From contig JAAYGZ010000164.1 of assembly GCA_012727515.1 (NCBI GenBank), forward strand, positions 1 through 6,176: a stretch of 6,176 nt of DNA. The letters are read 5' to 3'. The notes below the pieces were generated by a model. That model was not told where the DNA came from and ran no database searches. It saw only the letters and a program-made list of their open reading frames with translations. This DNA is from Desulfovibrionales bacterium (lineage in GTDB: Bacteria; Desulfobacterota; Desulfovibrionia; Desulfovibrionales; Desulfomicrobiaceae). Shown piece after piece: positions 1-5,130 of this stretch (its first letter is position 1; every line of letters begins with the position of its first letter). The position numbers and the translations under genes are program-made.

Positions 1-2
1 GC

Positions 3-929
3 TCAGCACTGAGCAGACATCCATGCTTTTTTGCGCAGGCCCAGAGTAATGAGGCAGTCTAAAAGAGCTGCAAACGAAAGCCCTACAGTCTGGGCTTCCT
101 GGGGCAGCAGGCTGGTGGCGGTCATGCCCGGCAAGGTATTGACTTCAAGCACATACGGCTGTCCATCGTGGTCAACCATAAAATCTGTACGGCTATAGTC
201 GCACAAGCCAAGGGCCTGATGTGCAGCAGAGGCCATGGCTTGCAGTGTTGCGGTCAGTTCGTCTGAAACAGGCGCCGGGCATATTTCTTCTGACGCGCCA
301 ACTTCGTATTTGCTGGTGTAGTCAAAAAACACTCCTGCCTTGGGGCGAATAAGAATGGGTGGCAGGGTGTAGCCTTCAAGCACGCCACAGGTCAGTTCCT
401 GGCCTGTGATCATGGCTTCTGCCAGCAAATCCAGGCCAGCCAGGGCCGGATGCGCAAGGGCCTGCGGCAGGTCTGCCAGGCTATGCACCAGCCCAACGCC
501 AATGCTGGAGCCGCCTGTATTGGGTTTGATGATCAGCGGGCAGGGCAAGGATGGCTGCCATGAGGACGCCTTGCCAGCAGGGATGAATTCCCAGGCCGGA
601 GTTGGCAGACCAGCGCGGACAAAAAGCTGTTTTGATACGGCCTTGTTAAGGGCCAGCAAGGAACTGCGGGCATCAGCGCCCTGATAGGGAACGCCCAGGC
701 GCTCCAGCAGGCACTGCACCAGGCCGTCCTCCCCTGGCGAGCCATGCAGATTGATAAAGGCAAAATCCTGCCCCTGTACTGCCTTTTCCAGGCCGCGCAG
801 ATCCTGGGCCGGATCAAAAAAGCTTACTGTGTGACCCAGGTCACGCAGGCCCTGTTCAATCTGTCTGGCCCCGCTCAGGGCCACGTCGCGTTCAGCCGAC
901 CATCCACCGGCGATGAGAACAATACGCAT
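3..929 (-). CDS. ddl: D-alanine--D-alanine ligase
   Basis: This cytoplasmic ATP-grasp enzyme joins two D-alanines, using ATP, to supply the dipeptide end of the peptidoglycan precursor. The 308-residue length is normal for the family. Visible motifs are the N-terminal GGWSAE (residues 8-13, with the family's Glu at 13), ATP-grasp KPNTGGSSIGV (135-145), GQELT (176-180), the omega-loop FFDYTSKY (201-208), SRTDF (246-250) and the Mg-binding LEVNTLPGMT (261-270). The tyrosines in the Y-x-x-K-Y loop fit a D-Ala-D-Ala rather than a D-Ala-D-lactate enzyme; this is inferred from known family members. I chose the ATG at 929 because GGAG (942-939) lies 9 nt upstream and the protein then opens with the usual MRIVLIAGG. 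The ORF could extend to a TTG at 944, but that would bury the ribosome site. The first 38 nt overlap the end of the HD-domain gene, which suggests translational coupling. The stop is TGA, just inside the window edge. Confidence 0.95.
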   Translation of the reverse strand: MRIVLIAGGWSAERDVALSGARQIEQGLRDLGHTVSFFDPAQDLRGLEKAVQGQDFAFINLHGSPGEDGLVQCLLERLGVPYQGADARSSLLALNKAVSKQLFVRAGLPTPAWEFIPAGKASSWQPSLPCPLIIKPNTGGSSIGVGLVHSLADLPQALAHPALAGLDLLAEAMITGQELTCGVLEGYTLPPILIRPKAGVFFDYTSKYEVGASEEICPAPVSDELTATLQAMASAAHQALGLCDYSRTDFMVDHDGQPYVLEVNTLPGMTATSLLPQEAQTVGLSFAALLDCLITLGLRKKAWMSAQC

Positions 930-1536
930 GAAGGTCTTCTCCAAGAAAGGTGCTTAAGATGGTTTCGAGTTCACGCCCCTGCTCAAAGGTATGGGCAATG
1001 GCAGCGCGGCTGTGCTCTGTATGGCCATAGCGCTCCAGCAGGTCAGCAAAGCGCTGCTCCAGACTGACCACGCTATCGTGCATCACTCGTTTATCACTAT
1101 AGACAATCGCCAGGGGCAGAAAAGCAGCCCCTGGATCAAGAGCGCCTGGCCAGTGCACATGATGAATAATGCCCTGGGCAATGCGCGGGTTTCCGGTCAG
1201 GCTCATGGCCCAGGTCGCGCCCAGCAGACTATGACTGCCCCCATGATGAATGGTGTAGGTTTTGCCCAGATCATGCAAAAGCCCGGCAGCGCGGACAGTC
1301 TGCACCCAGTCCCCTGGATCAGGATCAGTGATACATTCCGGGTGAGTATGCACGGCCAGTCGGGCCAGTTCTGTGGCAATATCTGCCACCAGCTGGCTGT
1401 GACGCTTGATATGTTCCATCATGCCATGCTTGTGCCACCAGCTTCTGCACTGCGCGTCACTGGGAATCATGGCCTTGAGCAATGGTGCAGGTGAAGGTAA
1501 CGGGGGGATAAGTTCGGGCTGGGTCATGGTTGTCAT
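892..1536 (-). CDS. HD-domain phosphohydrolase
   Basis: This is a 214-residue soluble protein with the metal-binding pattern of the HD superfamily: H46, the H88-D89 doublet in LLHDLGK (86-92), histidines in GIIHHVHWP (122-130) and D148 in VYSDKRV (145-151). HD proteins of this kind hydrolyse phosphate esters, often nucleotides or cyclic nucleotides, with a bound divalent metal. The sequence does not reveal the substrate, and no fused signalling domain is present. The first 25 residues are proline-rich and probably disordered. Two in-frame ATGs compete, at 1536 and 1527. Neither has a strong ribosome site, although GGATG precedes the second at a usable distance, so the start is uncertain by three codons. 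The gene lies upstream of ddl on the same strand and overlaps it by 38 nt, so the two are probably one transcript. A link to cell-wall or nucleotide metabolism is possible but unproven. Confidence 0.85.
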   Translation of the reverse strand: MTTMTQPELIPPLPSPAPLLKAMIPSDAQCRSWWHKHGMMEHIKRHSQLVADIATELARLAVHTHPECITDPDPGDWVQTVRAAGLLHDLGKTYTIHHGGSHSLLGATWAMSLTGNPRIAQGIIHHVHWPGALDPGAAFLPLAIVYSDKRVMHDSVVSLEQRFADLLERYGHTEHSRAAIAHTFEQGRELETILSTFLGEDLHAYCSHRRWMVG

Positions 1537-1566
1537 CCGTACTGCAAAAAAATTGTGGTGCGCTCC

Positions 1567-1581
1567 AGGCGTGTTACGCCT
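1567..1581. repeat. Perfect inverted repeat in divergent intergenic region
   Basis: AGGCGT-GTT-ACGCCT is a perfect 6-bp inverted repeat with a 3-nt centre, placed between the divergently read HD-domain gene and hypC. It could be an operator half-site pair or a small hairpin in the leader of the HD-domain gene. On the minus strand a T7 run follows, but only after 14 nt, so it does not form a normal intrinsic terminator. The role is unknown. Confidence 0.4.
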
Positions 1582-1607
1582 AGCAACAAGGTCGGGAAAT
1601 TGTAAAG

Positions 1608-1626
1608 CAGGAGCAGCCTGTTCCTG
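1608..1626. promoter_or_regulatory. Near-perfect 19-bp palindrome, possible operator upstream of hypC
   Basis: CAGGAGCAG and CTGTTCCTG flank a single central C and match as inverted repeats at 8 of 9 positions. The size and symmetry fit a site bound by a dimeric regulator. It ends 9 nt before the TTGACA hexamer at 1636, a place from which an activator could contact RNA polymerase. No regulator family can be named from the sequence, and a chance palindrome is not excluded. Confidence 0.35.
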
Positions 1627-1635
1627 AGCCGCGCA

Positions 1636-1664
1636 TTGACACAGTCAGGGCTGGGATTTAGGCG
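1636..1664 (+). promoter_or_regulatory. Candidate promoter for hypCDE
   Basis: A perfect TTGACA -35 hexamer lies at 1636-1641, inside the only non-coding stretch ahead of hypC. No good -10 follows: TTTAGG (1657-1662, 15-bp spacing) matches three of six consensus bases, and TAGGCG at 17-bp spacing matches two. A sigma-54 GG-N10-GC pair was looked for and not found. If real, this is a weak or activator-dependent promoter, which would fit the palindrome just upstream. Transcripts would have a short leader before the hypC ribosome site. Confidence 0.3.
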
Positions 1665-1693
1665 CTGAAAAATTACAAACAAGGAGTGTGCGT

Positions 1694-1921
1694 ATGTGTT
1701 TGGCAATTCCCATGGAAATACTCAAAATAGAAGGCAAGACTGCCGAGGTCCAGGTAGGCGGTGTGCGCCAGACCATACGGCTGGACGTTATATCTGAAGA
1801 TCCGGCTGTGGGCGATTATGTGATTGTTCATGCTGGCTTTGCTTTAAGCCGCCTGGACAAGGAAGAGGCCCTGGCCACGCTGAAACTTTTTCAGGAAGGG
1901 CTGAACATTGAGCTTACTTGA
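1694..1921 (+). CDS. hypC: [NiFe]-hydrogenase maturation chaperone HypC
   Basis: HypC is a small cytoplasmic chaperone that forms a complex with HypD to hold the iron while its CN and CO ligands are attached, and then delivers it to the hydrogenase large subunit. The 75-residue protein starts with the diagnostic MCLAIP, in which Cys2 is the essential iron-binding residue once the first Met is removed. It also carries GDYVIVHAGFA (40-50) with the conserved histidine (H46). An in-frame GTG at 1688 would put two residues in front and hide Cys2, so the ATG at 1694 is the start. It has AAGGAG at 1681-1686, 7 nt upstream. The C-terminal half is predicted helical, as in known HypC folds. It is the first gene of the hypCDE run, and its last 14 nt overlap hypD. 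HybG- or HupF-type paralogues share the motif, but the neighbours make HypC the natural name. Confidence 0.97.
   Translation: MCLAIPMEILKIEGKTAEVQVGGVRQTIRLDVISEDPAVGDYVIVHAGFALSRLDKEEALATLKLFQEGLNIELT
1893..1910 (+). promoter_or_regulatory. hypD ribosome binding site and TTG start, inside hypC
   Basis: AGGAAGGG at 1893-1900 is followed, after 7 nt, by a TTG (1908-1910) in the hypD frame. A TGA at 1902-1904 closes that frame just upstream, and the first in-frame ATG comes 30 codons later, directly before the essential EVCGTHT motif. TTG is therefore the only sensible start. The site lies within the hypC reading frame, so hypD translation is probably coupled to that of hypC. Confidence 0.8.
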
Positions 1922-2990
1922 TTCTTTCAAAGACCCGCACCTGTGCCAGGCTGTGCTGGAACGCATTCATGCGGAACTGCATGGCGAGCTGCGTTTTATG
2001 GAAGTCTGTGGCACGCACACTGTGTCAATTTTTCGTTCTGGAGTGCGCTCGTTACTGCCGGAAAATGTGGTTCATTTATCCGGGCCAGGCTGTCCGGTCT
2101 GCGTGACCCATGACAGCGAGGTGGCGCTGTTTTTAGAGCTGGCAGGTAAAAACGCGATTATTGCCACATTTGGGGACCTGATGCGCGTGCCTGGCCCTGA
2201 AAAACGCACTCTGAAAACAGCCCAGGCCGAGGGCGCACGGGTCAGGATTGTTTATTCTCCGTTTGAGGCCATCAAGCTGGCCCAGGATAACCCCAACGAC
2301 AAGGTTGTCTTTCTGGGCGTGGGTTTTGAAACCACTGCTCCGGCTATTGCCGCCACCCTCAAGACAGCCAGAGAAGAAGGGGTCCATAATTTTTCAGTGC
2401 TCTCTTTTCATAAGCTGGTGCCTCCGGCCCTGCATGCTCTGGCTGCTGATCCGGAATTACAGGTCCAGGCCTTTTTACTTCCCGGCCATGTATCAGCCAT
2501 TATCGGGGTAGAGCCATACCGGTTTTTAGCCCAACAGCACGGCATTCCTGCTGTGGTTGCAGGGTTTGAGCCTCTGGATATTCTGCAGGCCCTGCATTTG
2601 TTTGTAACCATGCGCAACAAAGGCCAGGCTGAAGTGATAAATGCCTATACCAGGGTTGTTGCTGATGCTGGAAATACCAAGGCCATGGCCATGCTCAATG
2701 AGGTTTTTATGCCCGCAGACGCCCTGTGGCGCGGCATTGGCCTTATTCCAGGCAGTGGTCTGGTGCTGCGTCCGGAATACGCGGCCCATGATGCCATGCA
2801 GGTTTTTGACCTGACCTTGCGCGATGTACCGCAGATCAAAGGCTGTCAGTGCGGCGATGTGCTCAAGGGCAAAATCAGCCCGGATCAATGCGTGTTGTTT
2901 GGCAAGGCCTGCACGCCTGCTGCTCCGGTTGGGCCGTGCATGGTGTCCACAGAAGGATCGTGCGCAGCATATTTTAAATACCGGGTCTGA
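1908..2990 (+). CDS. hypD: [NiFe]-hydrogenase maturation protein HypD
   Basis: HypD is the iron-sulfur scaffold on which, with HypC, the Fe(CN)2CO unit of [NiFe]-hydrogenases is assembled. The 360 residues are close to the family's usual length. Key motifs are present: MEVCGTHT (31-38, Cys34), LSGPGCPVCVT (57-67, Cys62 and Cys65), GFETTAP (139-145), LPGHVSAIIG (191-200), and a cysteine-rich C-terminal part with GCQCGDVLKG (312-321), Cys328, Cys335, Cys344 and Cys352. From known HypD proteins, C-terminal cysteines bind a [4Fe-4S] cluster and the N-terminal ones take part in iron binding and thiol redox chemistry. All of them look intact. Translation starts at TTG with a strong ribosome site, overlapping hypC by 14 nt. 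hypE follows after 28 nt. The protein is expected in the cytoplasm; there is no signal or membrane segment. Confidence 0.98.
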   Translation: MSLLDSFKDPHLCQAVLERIHAELHGELRFMEVCGTHTVSIFRSGVRSLLPENVVHLSGPGCPVCVTHDSEVALFLELAGKNAIIATFGDLMRVPGPEKRTLKTAQAEGARVRIVYSPFEAIKLAQDNPNDKVVFLGVGFETTAPAIAATLKTAREEGVHNFSVLSFHKLVPPALHALAADPELQVQAFLLPGHVSAIIGVEPYRFLAQQHGIPAVVAGFEPLDILQALHLFVTMRNKGQAEVINAYTRVVADAGNTKAMAMLNEVFMPADALWRGIGLIPGSGLVLRPEYAAHDAMQVFDLTLRDVPQIKGCQCGDVLKGKISPDQCVLFGKACTPAAPVGPCMVSTEGSCAAYFKYRV

Positions 2991-3018
2991 GAACACACTT
3001 ATTTTAAGGATACATAAC

Positions 3019-4020
3019 GTGGAACGAGTACTTTTGGATTACGGCAGTGGCGGCAAGGCCTCACACCGCCTGATTGGTGAGTTGTTTCTCAAATACCTGG
3101 GCAATGCATACTTAAATCGCCTTGATGATGCAGCCCTTTTAGATATTCATGGTCCCATTTCAGTCAGCACTGATACCTTTACAGTTGACCCGATTTTTTT
3201 TCCAGGCGGAGATATTGGCGCCCTGGCTGTGCATGGCACGGTCAATGATGTGGCCATGCTTGGGGCCAGGCCCAGATTCCTGACCTGTGGATTTATCATT
3301 GAAGAAGGCCTGCCCATGGCAGACCTGGAGCGTATTGTGGCCTCCATGGGCCAGGCAGCTCGTGACGCAGGGGTCATGGTCGTGACAGGCGATACCAAGG
3401 TTGTGCCCAAGGGCATGGTGGACAAGATATTTATCAACACCACCGGTATTGGCGAGGTCTTTGTGCCCAAGCCGCCCAGCGGACACAGAGCCGCTCCTGG
3501 AGACGCTATTTTAGTCAACGGATTTATTGGAGATCATGGCCTGGCCATTCTGGCCCAGCGCGAAGGCCTGACCTTTGACGCGCCAGTTTGTTCTGACTGT
3601 GCGTCCCTTAATCATCTTATTGCCCGCCTGCTTGAGGCCATTCCAGAAGTGCATGTGCTGCGCGATCCAACCAGGGGCGGACTGGCCACAACATTAAATG
3701 AAATTGCTGGCCAGTCTCAGGTGGAATGCCGGATTTTTGAGGACCGCATTCCTGTGCGACCGGAAGTAAGCGGTGGCTGCTCGTTTTTAGGGCTTGATCC
3801 GCTGTATCTGGCCAATGAAGGCAAGTTTTTATGCATTTTGCCTGAACAATATGCGCAGCAGGCTCTGGAGATCATGCGCTCTGATCCACTGGGCCACCAC
3901 GCGGCCTGTATCGGGATTGTTGGCCAGGACCATCCTGGCAAGGTGGTGTTGCAGACTCCCCTTGGTGGCACCCGGCTTATGGACATGCTCGAAGGCGAGC
4001 AATTGCCGCGCATCTGCTGA
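3019..4020 (+). CDS. hypE: Hydrogenase maturation protein HypE (carbamoyl dehydratase)
   Basis: HypE takes a carbamoyl group from HypF onto its C-terminal cysteine and dehydrates it with ATP to a thiocyanate, the source of the cyanide ligands for the hydrogenase iron. The protein is 333 residues, normal for the family, and ends in the hallmark PRIC with Cys333 as the last residue. It has the PurM/AIR-synthase-like two-domain layout: LLDYGSGGKASHRLI (5-19), the substrate-loop STDTF (50-54), GDIGALAVHGTVNDVAMLGARP (64-85), VVTGDTKVV (121-129), DPTRGGLATTLNEIA (216-230) and LANEGKF (264-270). The start is GTG at 3019, with AAGGA (3006-3010) 8 nt before it. The open frame extends back into hypD, but the upstream ATG at 2824 lies within hypD coding sequence and would add an unrelated tail. 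hypF, its partner gene, is not in the window. Confidence 0.98.
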   Translation: MERVLLDYGSGGKASHRLIGELFLKYLGNAYLNRLDDAALLDIHGPISVSTDTFTVDPIFFPGGDIGALAVHGTVNDVAMLGARPRFLTCGFIIEEGLPMADLERIVASMGQAARDAGVMVVTGDTKVVPKGMVDKIFINTTGIGEVFVPKPPSGHRAAPGDAILVNGFIGDHGLAILAQREGLTFDAPVCSDCASLNHLIARLLEAIPEVHVLRDPTRGGLATTLNEIAGQSQVECRIFEDRIPVRPEVSGGCSFLGLDPLYLANEGKFLCILPEQYAQQALEIMRSDPLGHHAACIGIVGQDHPGKVVLQTPLGGTRLMDMLEGEQLPRIC

Positions 4021-4080
4021 TATGTACACGGGCATATCTTTTTGTGAGCGCACGGTGTATCTGCCGGGGCCGAGCCAGGC

Positions 4081-4620
4081 ATGACGGCCAGCCCCCCTTG
4101 CACCTATGTGGCGCTGGATTTTGAAACAGCTGACTCCAGACGGGACAGCGCCTGCGCCATTGGCATGGTCAAAGTGCGTGATGGGCGCATAGCAGACACC
4201 CTGTATCAGCTTTTGCGGCCCCCGCGCTCTGCATTTTCTCCGTTTTGCATCAAAGTACACGGGATACGCTGGAGTGATGTGCGCCATAGTCCGACTTTTC
4301 GTGAATTCTGGCTTGAACATGCCGGGTTTTTGGAAGATGTGAATTTTCTGGCCGCGCACAATGCCCGCTTTGACCAGGCTGTGCTCACGGCCTGTTGCGC
4401 CATGGCCCGGCTGCCTGCTCCATCCCTGTCTTTTGTCTGCACCGTGGAACTGGCGCGCAGCCAGTGGGACTTGCGCCCCACGAAACTTCCTGATGTGTGC
4501 CGGTTTCTGAATTTTAACCTGAATCATCATCATGCCCAGTCTGATGCCGAAGCCTGCGCACGCATTGTCATGGCGGCCCTGGCTGAAAATCCTGACTGCC
4601 TCAATCCTTTTGGAGTATAA
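4081..4620 (+). CDS. DEDDh 3'-5' exonuclease (DnaQ-like)
   Basis: This stand-alone exonuclease of the RNase T/DnaQ superfamily removes nucleotides from 3' ends with two bound metal ions. Exo I is seen as ALDFETAD (11-18; D13, E15), exo II as AHNARFD (92-98; D98) and exo III as HHAQSDA (150-156; H150, D155), so all five catalytic residues are in place. VHGI (59-62) is also typical of the family. At 179 residues it is a lone catalytic domain without polymerase, BRCT or helicase parts. It is therefore unlikely to be the replicative proofreading subunit, and repair or RNA trimming is equally possible. ATG at 4081 is the only start: TGA at 4045 closes the frame upstream and no other start codon lies between. 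Its ribosome site is poor (a CCAGG close by). It lies 60 nt after hypE and 3 nt before the next gene, so read-through from hypCDE is likely. Confidence 0.87.
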   Translation: MTASPPCTYVALDFETADSRRDSACAIGMVKVRDGRIADTLYQLLRPPRSAFSPFCIKVHGIRWSDVRHSPTFREFWLEHAGFLEDVNFLAAHNARFDQAVLTACCAMARLPAPSLSFVCTVELARSQWDLRPTKLPDVCRFLNFNLNHHHAQSDAEACARIVMAALAENPDCLNPFGV

Positions 4621-4623
4621 CTC

Positions 4624-5091
4624 ATGGCCCTGACCAAAGAGCAGATACGAGCGCATATTTTCCTTGTTATTCTGGATAAATTTTCCTCATCCACAGAACA
4701 ACGCCAGCAAGCCTTAAGTGAATATTTTCTGGTCACCATGCCCAATATCTCTGGCGAAGCAGCTGACAAACTGGCCGGACTGATTCCAACCCTGATGCCG
4801 GACCTGTATAAAAAATGGATTGACCTTTTTGTGATCCGACTTTTTGCAACAATTCCTGAAGAACAGATCCAGCATTTGTGTGATGGGAGTGTGGAAAATA
4901 ACGCGGCCCTGGGTTTGGTTTTTCTTATGTTCATGGAATCTGAACGCATGGAAGAACAAACAGAAAAAGATTTACGCCAGTATGCCTTAGAACATTCCGG
5001 GGACGCAGACCTGGGCGATCTGGTGGCCGCGTATCTGCGGGGCAAGGTGGCTGCATTGGCTGAGCAGGTACGGCCAGGGCTGGTGCAGTAA
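4624..5091 (+). CDS. Conserved-looking protein of unknown function
   Basis: I do not recognise this 155-residue protein. It starts at ATG with GGAG (4612-4615) 8 nt upstream, inside the end of the exonuclease gene, and the stop-to-start gap is 3 nt, so the two are probably co-translated. The composition is acidic and mostly helical, with no signal peptide, no clear membrane segment and a single cysteine (C86). Helices are suggested at about 5-36, 44-76, 78-86, 92-120 and 129-149, so an all-alpha soluble fold is likely. Aromatic and hydrophobic residues cluster around LYKKWIDLFVIRLF (61-74) and LGLVFLMFM (96-104). These could be a core or a protein-binding face; they are too short and broken for membrane spans. 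Codon use resembles the neighbours, so it is a real gene rather than a shadow. A partner role with the exonuclease is only a guess from position. Confidence 0.8.
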   Translation: MALTKEQIRAHIFLVILDKFSSSTEQRQQALSEYFLVTMPNISGEAADKLAGLIPTLMPDLYKKWIDLFVIRLFATIPEEQIQHLCDGSVENNAALGLVFLMFMESERMEEQTEKDLRQYALEHSGDADLGDLVAAYLRGKVAALAEQVRPGLVQ

Positions 5092-5118
5092 GGGAGTTTC
5101 ATAATCTTTGACCTCAGT

Positions 5119-5125
5119 AAGGAGG
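5119..5125 (+). promoter_or_regulatory. Strong ribosome binding site of the receptor gene
   Basis: AAGGAGG lies 5 nt ahead of the ATG at 5131 and is the best match to the anti-Shine-Dalgarno sequence in the window. It fixes the receptor start and indicates that the gene was selected for efficient translation, despite the later frame break. Confidence 0.75.
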
Positions 5126-5130
5126 AGTGT

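Noticed and set aside
991..1494. 167-codon plus-strand open frame opposite the HD-domain gene
   Set aside because: The minus-strand frame carries the ordered HD motif residues; this one is low-complexity and has no motif.
1546..1581. Hairpin plus T7 run on the minus strand as an attenuator ahead of the HD-domain gene
   Set aside because: The T run begins 14 nt after the 6-bp stem, too far for an intrinsic terminator.
2526..2996. 156-codon open frame on the minus strand within hypD
   Set aside because: It is antisense to a clear hypD gene, its translation looks like no known family, and nothing suggests a start signal.
2824..3018. N-terminal extension of hypE to the ATG at 2824
   Set aside because: The extra 65 codons lie mostly in hypD coding sequence, are basic and unlike HypE, and the GTG at 3019 has a good ribosome site.
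4021..4080. Terminator or promoter in the gap between hypE and the exonuclease gene
   Set aside because: No stem followed by a T run and no paired -35/-10 boxes could be seen in these 60 nt.
3829..4656. 275-codon open frame on the minus strand, across the end of hypE and the whole exonuclease gene
   Set aside because: It lies opposite two well-supported genes with intact motifs, and its translation is rich in His, Arg and Gly without any recognisable domain. It is a shadow of the plus-strand codon pattern.
5100..5105. CATAAT as a -10 box for the receptor gene
   Set aside because: It matches five of six bases, but nothing like a -35 lies at a proper distance and no extended -10 TG precedes it. 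A flagellar-type promoter was also not found.
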